From: JANQIO01 sp038746745
GTDB taxonomy: Bacteria; Pseudomonadota; Gammaproteobacteria; Pseudomonadales; Halieaceae
Direction: 5' to 3'
Length of the DNA stretch: 64,000 bases
NCBI GenBank assembly: GCA_038746745.1
Contig: JBCDKJ010000010.1
Coordinates: 14,420 to 78,419 of the forward strand
Shown: positions 8,491 to 16,977 of the stretch, in pieces
Numbering within the stretch: the stretch's first letter is position 1
Layout: each line of letters begins with the position of its first letter
Translations under genes and position numbers: made by a program
Notes under the pieces: model-generated
What the model saw: the letters and a program-made list of their open reading frames with translations, nothing else
Told to the model about the DNA's origin: nothing
The model's database searches: none

Positions 8491-11199
8491 ATGTCTTCTT
8501 CTCTGATCGATTTTTACGACCGGCTTGTTCTGGCCAGACCTGTTCTGGTGCTGATTCTATGCGGATTATTGGTAGGCGGCTTTGCCACACAGCTTGGCAA
8601 GATTACCCTGGATGCCTCGGCCGACTCCCTGGTGCTGGAGGGTGATAGTGACCTGGATTTCTTTCGGGAAAATGCCCAGCGCTACGCCTCTGAGGAATTC
8701 CTCGTCATCACGTTTCAACCGGAGGGCGATCTGCTGGGCGACGCCTCACTGGAAACGCTGGGGGCGCTGCGCGACGATCTGGCGGGTATACCGGGTGTAT
8801 CGTCCACGACCACGATTCTCGACGTTCCTCTATTGCAAAGCCCGCCTATCTCGCTGACTGACGTCAGCAGCGGGCTGCCTACGCTGGAGAGCGCTAATCC
8901 CGATCGCGAGCAGGTACGCGAGGAATTTCGCAACAGTCCTATCTATGCCAACCTGTTGGTCAGTCCAGACGGTCGAACTGCCGCTATTCAGGTCAACATC
9001 GCGGGCGACCCGCGCTATCAAGCGCTGCTGCAGGCTCGTGAAGAACTTCGCCAGCGCCAGTCAGCTGCTGATTTTTCGACTGCTGAGGCGGCTCAGTTGG
9101 TCGAGGCAGAAGCCGATTTCAAGGCCTATTCCGTGGTTGCGAGTGAGCGTTCTGCTGCGCTGGTAGCGACGGTACGTGACACCGTGGATCGCTATCGCGA
9201 TCGGGCCCAGCTATTTGTGGGCGGTGTGCCTATGATCGCTGCGGATATGGTGAGTTTTGTACGCAGCGACCTGGTGACGTTTGGCGGGGGCATTCTGCTG
9301 TTTATGCTAGTGGTTCTGGCGCTTATTTTCCGCCAGCCGCGCTGGGTGATATTACCGATGATCACCTGTGCCACTTCAGCCATCGTCATGCTGGGGCTGT
9401 TGGGCTGGCTGGACTGGCGTATGACTGTTATCTCATCCAACTTCGTCGCGTTGCTGTTAATTGTCACCCTCGCTGTGGCCATACACCTGGTCGTGCGCTA
9501 CCGAGAGTTGCACGCTGGCAACCCTAATGCGGAGCAGCGTTGGCTGGTGCGAGAGACGGTACGCCTGATGGTGATTCCCTGCTTTTACACGTCTATCACA
9601 ACGGCGGTGGCGTTCGTGTCGCTGGTTGTCAGTGGTCTGCGTCCGGTTATCGATTTCGGCTGGATGATGACCACTGGCATAGCAGTGTCCCTGGCCCTGA
9701 CCTTTGTGCTGATGCCCGCCATGATGGCGCTGCTGAGCAAGGGAAGTCCGCCTGCCGTAGATACGCAGGAGAGCGGACTCACGCAGCGATTTGCTGACAT
9801 TACTGAGCGGTTTGGGGCACAAGTCATGCTGGCGGCGCTGGTGCTGGCACTGGCAAGTGGGTACGGCATCAGTCAGCTCAAAGTGGAGAACCGCTTCATC
9901 GACTATTTCCACGAAAGCACGGAGATCTACCGGGGCATGGAACTGCTAGATGCCCAGCTGGGTGGCACCATACCGCTGGATGTTGTGATCACCGCTCCGC
10001 CTGAGACTGCACTAGAGCCTGTTTTTCAAACAGTATCGACCGCGGAAGAGGGCGCTACCTCTGCGTCGGCACAGACCCTGGCGGGGGATGACGGTGATCC
10101 TGGCTTTGACGCAGATTCTGGCGAAGCTGTCGATCAGGGATTTGATGAAGACTTTGAGGATAGTTTTAACGAGGGCTTTGATGACAGCTTCGCTGATGAC
10201 GGATTTAGCGATGACGGCTTCGATGAAGGTTTTGGTGAAGGTTTTGGTGAAGAGGAAGGCTTTGGCGAGACCGCCCAGGGCTTTCAGCAGAGCTACTGGT
10301 TTACTCGACGTGGTATGGAGCAGGTTGAGCGTATCCACGACTACATTGATGCGCAGCCAGAGACCGGCAAGGTGTTATCCCTGGCGACGACCTACGATGT
10401 TCTGAAGTTGTTACTCGGCGAAGACATTGGCGATGTGGAGCTGGCGTTGGTGCAAAAGAGTCTGCCCGAGGACATCAGTCGTCTGCTGATAAACCCCTAT
10501 TATGACGAGGCCACGCAACAGGTGCGCATATCGCTGCGCGTCAAGGAGACCAGCCGCGAGTTGCGCCGTGATCAGTTTTTAAAGGATCTGCGCAGCCATT
10601 TGATTAATGACATGGAGCTGGCGGAAGACCAGCTCCAGTTCACAAATATGCTGGTCTTGTACAACAACGTCTTGCAGAGCCTGTTTACCTCACAAATTCT
10701 CACATTGGGGGCTGTGTTTGCCGCTATCCTGCTGATGTTTCTGGTGCTGTTTCGCTCTTTGTGGCTGGCGCTGATTGCCCTGGCGCCAAACATTCTCGCC
10801 GCGGGTATTGTGCTGGGAATTATGGGACTCGCGGGCATACCGTTGGACATTATGACGATTACCATCGCAGCCATCGTAGTGGGCATTGGAGTGGATCACG
10901 CAATACACTACGTGCACCGCTTTAAGCGGGAGTTTCCAATAGACAGGGATTATATTGCGACCATGTACCGCTGCCATGACAGCATCGGCAAAGCGCTGTA
11001 TTACACCTCAATCACGGTGATCGCAGGATTCTCGATCCTGGCGCTGTCCAACTTCACACCCAGTATTTACTTTGGCTTGCTCACTGGCCTGGCAATGTTT
11101 GCCGCGGTGGTAGGTTCACTGCTGCTTCTGCCTCAGCTGATTATCAGCTTCAAACCACTGGGCAAGCCCGCAGCCACCTCCGCCTCGGGGGCGTCCTAG
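8491..11199 (+). CDS. MMPL/RND-family exporter with acidic Gly-Phe insert
   Basis: 902 aa from ATG 8491. Two repeats of one N-terminal helix, a large periplasmic loop and a five-helix bundle (about residues 10-430 and 455-895) give the RND fold, COG1033 type. Exporters of this group move lipids, hopanoids or other hydrophobic molecules, driven by protons; the substrate here is unknown. The helix GVDHAIHYVHRFK carries the conserved histidine/aspartate cluster. The odd feature is an insert at residues ~533-600 in the second periplasmic loop, rich in Asp/Glu and in GF or DGF steps (for example DDGFDEGFGEGFGEEEGFGE). The Lon-domain gene follows with a 1-nt overlap (TAGTG), so co-translation is likely. 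Confidence 0.85.
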   Translation: MSSSLIDFYDRLVLARPVLVLILCGLLVGGFATQLGKITLDASADSLVLEGDSDLDFFRENAQRYASEEFLVITFQPEGDLLGDASLETLGALRDDLAGIPGVSSTTTILDVPLLQSPPISLTDVSSGLPTLESANPDREQVREEFRNSPIYANLLVSPDGRTAAIQVNIAGDPRYQALLQAREELRQRQSAADFSTAEAAQLVEAEADFKAYSVVASERSAALVATVRDTVDRYRDRAQLFVGGVPMIAADMVSFVRSDLVTFGGGILLFMLVVLALIFRQPRWVILPMITCATSAIVMLGLLGWLDWRMTVISSNFVALLLIVTLAVAIHLVVRYRELHAGNPNAEQRWLVRETVRLMVIPCFYTSITTAVAFVSLVVSGLRPVIDFGWMMTTGIAVSLALTFVLMPAMMALLSKGSPPAVDTQESGLTQRFADITERFGAQVMLAALVLALASGYGISQLKVENRFIDYFHESTEIYRGMELLDAQLGGTIPLDVVITAPPETALEPVFQTVSTAEEGATSASAQTLAGDDGDPGFDADSGEAVDQGFDEDFEDSFNEGFDDSFADDGFSDDGFDEGFGEGFGEEEGFGETAQGFQQSYWFTRRGMEQVERIHDYIDAQPETGKVLSLATTYDVLKLLLGEDIGDVELALVQKSLPEDISRLLINPYYDEATQQVRISLRVKETSRELRRDQFLKDLRSHLINDMELAEDQLQFTNMLVLYNNVLQSLFTSQILTLGAVFAAILLMFLVLFRSLWLALIALAPNILAAGIVLGIMGLAGIPLDIMTITIAAIVVGIGVDHAIHYVHRFKREFPIDRDYIATMYRCHDSIGKALYYTSITVIAGFSILALSNFTPSIYFGLLTGLAMFAAVVGSLLLLPQLIISFKPLGKPAATSASGAS
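10087..10290 (+). repeat. Low-complexity acidic Gly-Phe repeat inside the MMPL exporter
   Basis: About 68 codons encode short repeats of the form (D/E)xGF(D/E/G). Phenylalanine recurs every 4-7 residues and there are almost no basic residues. The DNA shows repeated GGTTTTGGTGAA and GGCTTTGATGA blocks, consistent with slippage growth. The segment lies in the second periplasmic domain. Confidence 0.8.
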
Positions 11200-11801
11200 T
11201 GGAAATACCGCTGTTTCCCCTGTCCAGCGTGCTGTTCCCGAAAGGGCGCATCCCTCTGCAGATTTTTGAGCAACGTTACCTGGATCTGGTGCGTGGCTGC
11301 ATGAAGGAGTCTTCAGGATTCGGACTCGCCTGGATAGCCCAGGGTGCGGAAGTTGCACATCCGGGAGTTGGACAGCCCAATCTGGGTGAGTGGGGCTGTT
11401 ATGCGCGTATCGTCGATTGGGATCAGCTCCCCAACGGGCTGCTTGGCATCACCATCGAAGGTGGTGAGCGCTTTCGTCTGTCCGAGGCCCGAGCCGAGAA
11501 CAATCAACTGGTTATGGGAGAAGTCGAACTGGAGCCTCCGCGAGAGCCGGTTCCCATGCGTGAGGAATGGGACTCTATGCTGGAAGTGTTGAAAAGCCTG
11601 GAACAGCACCCGCATGTACAGCGCCTGGGTCTGGTGCCTGACCACAGCAATGCCTGGGAGGTCGGGGCGGTTTTGGCGCAGTTACTGCCGGTGGATGAGC
11701 GAATAAAATATCATCTGCTGCGTTTGGAAGATGTCGAAGATTTCATGGCGCAAATGGACCATATCCTCAACGAGCTGGGAGGCGCAGAGTCCAGCGAATA
11801 A
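11199..11801 (+). CDS. Lon N-terminal (LAN/LonN) domain protein
   Basis: 200 aa. The start IPLFPLSSVLFPKGRIPLQIFEQRYLDLV is the signature of the Lon substrate-binding domain found without protease or ATPase parts; only a short sample is needed: LFPLSSVLFPKG. Such stand-alone proteins (COG2802) are widespread, and their biochemical role is not established. The C-terminal half is helical (VLAQLLPVDERIKYHLL), as in the family. The GTG start shares its G with the last base of the MMPL stop codon. No catalytic Ser-Lys dyad is present, so this is not a protease. Confidence 0.88.
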   Translation: MEIPLFPLSSVLFPKGRIPLQIFEQRYLDLVRGCMKESSGFGLAWIAQGAEVAHPGVGQPNLGEWGCYARIVDWDQLPNGLLGITIEGGERFRLSEARAENNQLVMGEVELEPPREPVPMREEWDSMLEVLKSLEQHPHVQRLGLVPDHSNAWEVGAVLAQLLPVDERIKYHLLRLEDVEDFMAQMDHILNELGGAESSE

Positions 11802-11813
11802 TGCTGGTATTGC

Positions 11814-11993
11814 CTACTTCGCCGGCACTGCCTCATGGTCAAAGGGACAGTGGCGGCAACCACTCCCGCAGCAGTAGCCCCGCGCCTGATGCCCCACTGC
11901 GGTAAACACCTGGTAGCCAGTATCCGGGTCAACATAGCGGTGTTCACCGGCCTCGCAGGCGCGACGATGGGCCTCTTCTACGCTATTGGTCAT
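11814..11993 (-). CDS. Small Cys-rich protein, DUF5522 type
   Basis: A 59-aa frame runs from ATG at 11993 to TAG at 11816-11814. It starts MTNSVEEAHRRACEAGEHRY and contains GYCCGSGCRHCPF, the C-C-x3-C-x2-C motif of the DUF5522 family, which is found in bacteria and eukaryotes and has no known function. The cysteines could hold zinc or an iron-sulfur cluster; that is inference. VDPDTGYQVFTAVGHQARG before the motif is also typical. The gene is convergent with the Lon-domain gene, 12 nt apart. It is easily missed because of its size. Confidence 0.82.
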   Translation of the reverse strand: MTNSVEEAHRRACEAGEHRYVDPDTGYQVFTAVGHQARGYCCGSGCRHCPFDHEAVPAK

Positions 11994-12182
11994 TGCTTAA
12001 CGTTCACTGCGCTATGGTTGTATGACTGCTCTTGACGCGTTTGTCAGGCATCTGTGTTATGTGGATGTGTAGCACATGCCTAGTAGGCTTTTACCAGGCG
12101 CGCGTAGGAGCCGGCCGAGCAGTAGCTGTATACATACCAGGATACGCAGCCAGCGCTAAAACAGACGTCGCTGCGGGCGCGC

Positions 12183-12827
12183 CTACTCGGTGCTGTCCTG
12201 CGCGGGACTAGCGTCGTCAGCGAGGACGGGATTCCAGCCGCCCAGGTCTCGCCACGTGTTGACTATCCCGCAGAAAAGCGCCGCCGTCTTTTCTGCGTCA
12301 TAGGCGGCGGCATGTGCTTCGCTGCTGGAAAAGGGTATGCCGGCAGCCACACAGGCTTTAGCTAACACCGTTTGCCCGTAGGCGAGTCCAGACAGCGTGG
12401 CAGTATCGAAGTAGGAGAACGGGTGAAAAGGGCTGCGTTTGATACCGCAGCGCTCGATTGCCGCCTGCAGGAAACCGGCATCAAAGTGTGCGTTGTGGCC
12501 TACTAGCACGGCACGGACACAACCCTGAGCCTTCATTTCTTTGCGCACCGCTGTGAACAATTCAGTCAGCGCTTTGTTTTCATCAATGGCGTCTCGAAAC
12601 GGGTGCCAGGGATCAATGCCGGTAAAATCCAGCGCGGCCTGTTCAATGTTGGCGCCCTCAAACGGTTTTACGTTATGAGCGAGGGTCTTACCCACCTCAA
12701 GCTGACCCGCCTCGTTCATATGCATGAAGGTTCCCGCTACCTCCAGCAGGGCGTCAGTGCTGGCGTTAAAACCTCCGGTTTCCATGTCGACGACCACCGG
12801 CAGATAACCGCGAAAGCGGCTCTTCAT
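12183..12827 (-). CDS. rnt: Ribonuclease T
   Basis: 214 aa from ATG 12827; a GTG at 12836 overlapping the pyrC stop (GTGA) is the alternative start. RNase T is a 3'-5' exonuclease that trims the ends of tRNA and other stable RNA and takes part in tRNA CCA turnover. It shows the DEDDh set: VVDMETGGFN (Asp, Glu), VGHNAHFDAGFLQAA (Asp) and the C-terminal EAHAAAYDAEKTA (His, Asp). FRGYLPVVVD is the typical N-terminus. It lies directly downstream of pyrC on the same strand, an arrangement common in Pseudomonas and relatives. Confidence 0.95.
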   Translation of the reverse strand: MKSRFRGYLPVVVDMETGGFNASTDALLEVAGTFMHMNEAGQLEVGKTLAHNVKPFEGANIEQAALDFTGIDPWHPFRDAIDENKALTELFTAVRKEMKAQGCVRAVLVGHNAHFDAGFLQAAIERCGIKRSPFHPFSYFDTATLSGLAYGQTVLAKACVAAGIPFSSSEAHAAAYDAEKTAALFCGIVNTWRDLGGWNPVLADDASPAQDSTE

Positions 12828-12832
12828 AAGGG

Positions 12833-13870
12833 TCACGCGATCACAGTCCAGTGGACCGTCTCACCAGCCCGCAGCGGTGTCAGCCGGTCACCACCCATGG
12901 CGTAGTCGTCAGGCACCTGCCAGGGCGTGCGTTGTAGGGTGATCGTGTCAGTGTTGCGCGGCATGCGGTAAAAGTCAGGGCCGTAAAAGCTGGCGAAGGC
13001 TTCGAGTTCGTCGAGGGCATCGGCTTCATCGAAGACTTCTGCATACAGCTCAATCGAGGCATGGCAGGTGTAGCAGCCCGCGCAGCCACAGGCGCTCTCT
13101 TTGTCATTGGTTGTGTGGGGTGCAGAATCGGTGCCCAGGAAAAACTTGCCGCTGCCACTGGTGGCGGCGGTGATCAATGCCTCCTGGTGGCGATTCCGCT
13201 TCAGGATGGGCAAGCAGTAGAAATGTGGTTTGATGCCGCCCACCAGCATATGGTTGCGGTTGTACAGCAGATGGTGCGCGGTGATGGTGGCAGCGATATT
13301 GGCATCGGCGCTTCCTACAAAATCCACCGCATCCGCCGTCGTGATGTGCTCCAGCACTACGCGCAAATGTGGGAAGCGCGCCACGATCGGTGCCAGCTGT
13401 GTCTCAATAAAAACGCGCTCTCGATCGAAGATATCAACGTGGTGATCGGTCACCTCCCCATGAATCAGTAAGGGTACGTCGTGCTCTTCCATCGCCGCGA
13501 TAACGGGATATAGCGCGTCCAGTTGGTTCACGCCCGCATCGCTGTTGGTGGTGGCACCGGCGGGATACAGCTTTACCGCATGCACATGATCAGAGGCGGC
13601 AGCCTGCGCAATATCGCCAGTGGAGGTTTGGTCAGTGAGATAGAGCACCATCAGGGGCTCAAATTGACGCGGCGCCTTTGTCTGCGCTGCCATAATGCGC
13701 TCGTAGTACGCTTCGGCGTCGCTGACCTGAGCTACCGGTGGCGTCAGGTTTGGCATCACTATGGCGCGCCCCATGTAGCGTGCCATGTCGGTGCAGGTGA
13801 AGGGCAGAGCGTCTCCGTCGCGCAGGTGTACGTGCCAGTCATCGGGGCGCGTTATCGTGAGTTCGTCCAA
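12833..13870 (-). CDS. pyrC: Dihydroorotase
   Basis: 345 aa, the class II (PyrC) length. It catalyses the reversible closure of carbamoyl-aspartate to dihydroorotate in pyrimidine synthesis. DDWHVHLRDGD holds the H-x-H zinc ligands. KLYPAGATTNS carries the lysine that becomes carboxylated, followed by IHGEVTD and EHITTADAV (His ligands), and GTDSAPHT holds the catalytic aspartate. It is divergent from argG across 107 nt and is followed by rnt with overlapping codons. Confidence 0.96.
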   Translation of the reverse strand: MDELTITRPDDWHVHLRDGDALPFTCTDMARYMGRAIVMPNLTPPVAQVSDAEAYYERIMAAQTKAPRQFEPLMVLYLTDQTSTGDIAQAAASDHVHAVKLYPAGATTNSDAGVNQLDALYPVIAAMEEHDVPLLIHGEVTDHHVDIFDRERVFIETQLAPIVARFPHLRVVLEHITTADAVDFVGSADANIAATITAHHLLYNRNHMLVGGIKPHFYCLPILKRNRHQEALITAATSGSGKFFLGTDSAPHTTNDKESACGCAGCYTCHASIELYAEVFDEADALDELEAFASFYGPDFYRMPRNTDTITLQRTPWQVPDDYAMGGDRLTPLRAGETVHWTVIA

Positions 13871-13977
13871 GGGGTTTCCAGAAAATTACAGTGCAGGAAA
13901 TGCTACCGGATTCAGTGCTTTGATTGAAGCAAGCGGGGGCTCTGCGTAGACTTAGCGGCCTTTGCAAGGGGATCAAC

Positions 13978-15198
13978 ATGAGCGATATCAAAAAGGTGGT
14001 GCTGGCCTACTCCGGGGGCCTGGATACCTCGGTTATTGTTCGGTGGCTGCAGGAAACCTACAGCGCCGAAGTCGTCACCTTTACTGCCGACATTGGCCAG
14101 GGTGAGGAGGTCGAGCCGGCGCGCGCCAAGGCCCAGGCACTGGGTGTGAGGGATGTTTATATCGAGGACCTGTGCGAGGAATATGTGCGCGACTTCGTCT
14201 ACCCGATGTTTCGCGCCAATACCGTCTATGAGGGCGAATACCTTCTGGGTACTTCTATCGCGAGGCCTCTGATCGCAAAGCGTCTGGTCGAGATCGCTGA
14301 AGAAACGGGAGCGGATGCAATTTCTCACGGCGCTACCGGCAAAGGGAATGATCAGGTGCGCTTCGAGCTCGGTGCTTACGCGCTGAAGCCTGGCATACAG
14401 GTCATCTCGCCCTGGCGCGAATGGGATCTCGGCTCTCGCGAATCCCTGATGGCCTATTGCGAGCAACATGCTATTCCAGTGGATTTCTCCAGCAGCAAGA
14501 AGAAGTCGCCTTACTCCATGGATGCCAATCTTCTGCATATTTCTTATGAAGGTGGCATTCTGGAAGACCCCTGGGCGGAGCCTGAGGAGGATATGTGGCG
14601 CTGGAGCGTGAGCCCGGAGGCTGCACCTGATCAGGCGCTTTATCTGGAGCTGGGGTTCCGGAATGGCGATATCGTTTCTATCGATGGAGAGGGCATGACG
14701 CCTGCGCAGGTGCTGGCGCGACTTAATACCCTCGGCGGCGAGCATGGCATTGGCCGTGCCGACCTGGTGGAAAATCGTTACGTGGGTATGAAGTCTCGCG
14801 GCTGTTACGAAACACCCGGTGGCACCATCATGCTTAAGGCGCACCGGGCGATGGAGTCCATCACGCTGGACCGTGAGGTGGCGCACCTTAAAGACGAGAT
14901 GATGCCGCGCTATGCAAAGCTGATATACAACGGTTACTGGTGGTCACCGGAGCGCAGAATGCTGCAAGCAGCGATCGATGCCAGCCAGGACGTGGTCAAC
15001 GGGACAGTTCGTCTTAAACTGTATAAAGGTAATGTGTCAGTGGTCGGGCGCCAGAGTGACGACAGCCTGTTTGATGAAAGCATTGCTACCTTTGAAGAGG
15101 ACGAGGGCGCCTACAATCAGGCCGACGCCGAAGGCTTTATCAAACTCAACGCACTGCGCCTGCGAATTGCGGCGAGCAAAGGTCGTAATAACCGCTAA
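13978..15198 (+). CDS. argG: Argininosuccinate synthase
   Basis: 406 aa. It joins citrulline and aspartate with ATP in arginine synthesis. The ATP-pyrophosphatase loop KVVLAYSGGLDTSVIVRWL is right at the start, and HGATGKGNDQVRFE and the C-terminal YNGYWWSPER are conserved. ATG 13978 is chosen over an earlier in-frame start because the family begins within a few residues of this position. No ARG-box operator was obvious to me by eye in the 107-nt divergent region shared with pyrC. Confidence 0.97.
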   Translation: MSDIKKVVLAYSGGLDTSVIVRWLQETYSAEVVTFTADIGQGEEVEPARAKAQALGVRDVYIEDLCEEYVRDFVYPMFRANTVYEGEYLLGTSIARPLIAKRLVEIAEETGADAISHGATGKGNDQVRFELGAYALKPGIQVISPWREWDLGSRESLMAYCEQHAIPVDFSSSKKKSPYSMDANLLHISYEGGILEDPWAEPEEDMWRWSVSPEAAPDQALYLELGFRNGDIVSIDGEGMTPAQVLARLNTLGGEHGIGRADLVENRYVGMKSRGCYETPGGTIMLKAHRAMESITLDREVAHLKDEMMPRYAKLIYNGYWWSPERRMLQAAIDASQDVVNGTVRLKLYKGNVSVVGRQSDDSLFDESIATFEEDEGAYNQADAEGFIKLNALRLRIAASKGRNNR

Positions 15199-15258
15199 GC
15201 CGTATGACACTTTTGGAGCAATCCTGATGATTAACCGTACATGGGAGACGTCAGTTAA

Positions 15259-16044
15259 ATGACTCTAGCTATAAAGCACAGCATCGTATCCTCTATCACA
15301 GGCAGGCTTCTGGCTACGCTGCTAATGGCCTTGCTGCCCTCGCTGGCGAGCGCGCAGGCTCTGCGTGTCGCCCTGTCACCGGATTACATGCCGCTGGCGT
15401 TCAAGCAGGAAGGCAAACTGCTGGGTATTGAAGTGGATAACGCGCGGGAGGTAGCAAACATCCTGGGACGCAAGCTAGAGTTCGTGGAAATGTCGCAAGC
15501 GGACTACGTTACTGCGCTCAACGAGCGCCGGGTGGATGTAGTGATGTCCGGTTACAGCATCACGCCGGAGCGGGAAGCTCAGGTCGCGTTTACGCGCCCC
15601 TTCATGCAGGTAGGACAGATGGCGATAGTGTTGGCAGAGCGGGCCGGCCAGTTCGCCTATCCGCGCGCGCTATATAAAGCAGGAATCACCATGGGAGCGG
15701 AGCCTGGCACAACCGGTGAGCGCTTCATTAAGGAGAACTTTCCCGCTGCCGGCCTGGCGCCCTATGCGACACCTGACGCGGCTTTTGCCGCGCTGCGCAG
15801 CCGGGAACTGGATGTGTTCATTCACGATGCGCCAACCAGCTGGAACCTGGCGTCGACGCGCGACAATCAGGATCTGCTAAGTCTTTACCGACCGCTGACG
15901 CGCGAACAAATGGCCTGGGCTGTGCGCAGAGACAATACCCGCCTGCTCAGTGAGCTGAACCAAGCTTTGGCTGAGCTAGAAAATAACGGCCGCCTGTCAG
16001 CGATTCAAAATTATTGGATACCGGTAACCGTGCAGGTGCGTTAA
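15259..16044 (+). CDS. Periplasmic solute-binding protein (SBP family 3)
   Basis: 261 aa. A signal peptide (hydrophobic LLATLLMALLPSLASAQA, cleavage likely after SAQA) is followed by a bacterial extracellular solute-binding domain of family 3. LRVALSPDYMPLAFKQEGKL and GIEVDNAREVANILGRKL are the typical ligand-binding strands; GAEPGTTGERFI and DVFIHDAP belong to lobe 2. The family binds amino acids or similar small molecules. No permease or ATPase gene is adjacent, so it may be an orphan receptor or serve a transporter elsewhere. It lies 60 nt after argG, but no functional link is shown. Confidence 0.85.
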   Translation: MTLAIKHSIVSSITGRLLATLLMALLPSLASAQALRVALSPDYMPLAFKQEGKLLGIEVDNAREVANILGRKLEFVEMSQADYVTALNERRVDVVMSGYSITPEREAQVAFTRPFMQVGQMAIVLAERAGQFAYPRALYKAGITMGAEPGTTGERFIKENFPAAGLAPYATPDAAFAALRSRELDVFIHDAPTSWNLASTRDNQDLLSLYRPLTREQMAWAVRRDNTRLLSELNQALAELENNGRLSAIQNYWIPVTVQVR

Positions 16045-16057
16045 GCCTGTAACAGAA

Positions 16058-16873
16058 TCAGGTCGCAGTCGCTGCTTTCTCTTCTTTCGTGAGCTTTTCC
16101 AGTGCGTCCGATTGCCGCGATGCCAAATGCGCCTGCTTGCAGGCGCGGCGCTTGAACCATTTTTCCTGCAGCGCTGCTGTCTTTTCATCGCTGATGCTTG
16201 CTGCTCGCGCAGCCAGTGTCTTGTAGCGAGCGATAATCGTGTCAATCTCCAGGTCTTCTGGCCGCTTCTCTTTCAGCCGCTTCAAGGCCTCGAGAAACCC
16301 GGCTGCCTGAACCGCACGAAAATCTCTCTTTTCTGTGTCTGTGAGGTCGCCACACGCTTCTGTGACCCAGCGCTGCACGACAGCAGGGCGTTCACCAATG
16401 TCTTCAAGAAAACGTTCTGAGCTAAGGACCTCGGCCTTCTGTTTGGCCCAGGTCTTAGCCGTTTTGGCAGGGATGTCCATGGCCTTCAGGTACTGTTCAA
16501 TACTGCGCTGCTTCAGGCCTGATTGCTCGAGAAAGATATCACCGCTGGCCGCACGGCTGGTACCGCCTACCAGCCAGAGAAAGCAGGGCATGTCACAGCC
16601 CTCATCGGCAAGCACCGCAAGACTGCTTGAGCGGTAGAGTTCTCCCAGAGCAGTGGCGGGTTGCATGCTGCCCCCCGCCGTTTTAATGCGGGTCACGGTA
16701 GGGAAACGCTGCTTGTTAACGAAAATCCTGCGCAGTTCTGCAGCATCGCCCTGTTCGATTTCGCCGGTGGCAATAATCATGTAATCCCCTCCGCGAACCG
16801 TCACGATCTGAAAGTCAGCAGATATCGCCACTGCAGAGATCATCATAAGCAGAACGAAGGATATAACGCGCAT
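16058..16873 (-). CDS. Secreted protein, possible ClpP-like fold (COG3904-like)
   Basis: 271 aa with a clear signal peptide (MRVISFVLLMMISAVAISA). The central part IKTAGGSMQPATALGELYRS, then CDMPCFLWLVGGTSR, resembles predicted periplasmic proteins with a ClpP/crotonase fold, where a GGS loop and a small-residue turn shape the active site. No serine sits at the expected nucleophile position; a cysteine pair (C-x3-C) is there instead. The C-terminal ~120 residues are helical and rich in Lys/Glu/Arg (LKRLKEKRPEDLE). Function is unknown, and the fold assignment is inference. It is convergent with the solute-binding protein gene. Confidence 0.55.
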   Translation of the reverse strand: MRVISFVLLMMISAVAISADFQIVTVRGGDYMIIATGEIEQGDAAELRRIFVNKQRFPTVTRIKTAGGSMQPATALGELYRSSSLAVLADEGCDMPCFLWLVGGTSRAASGDIFLEQSGLKQRSIEQYLKAMDIPAKTAKTWAKQKAEVLSSERFLEDIGERPAVVQRWVTEACGDLTDTEKRDFRAVQAAGFLEALKRLKEKRPEDLEIDTIIARYKTLAARAASISDEKTAALQEKWFKRRACKQAHLASRQSDALEKLTKEEKAATAT

Positions 16874-16977
16874 TGTTAACAGGCTCCGAGTACTGAAAAC
16901 CCGCGATTATAGATCAATCGCGCCGCGTTCGAAGCGCGTGTGTCGATGACAAGAGCACGAAAGCGCAGGGCATCTAA

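Noticed and set aside
12003..12182. Small hairpin GCCTAGTAGGC followed by TTTT near 12078
   Set aside because: The stem has only four base pairs and does not follow a gene end on that strand closely enough to call a terminator.
13912..14886. Long minus-strand frame of 324 codons antisense to argG
   Set aside because: It lies fully inside argG on the other strand and shows no family resemblance, so it is a shadow.
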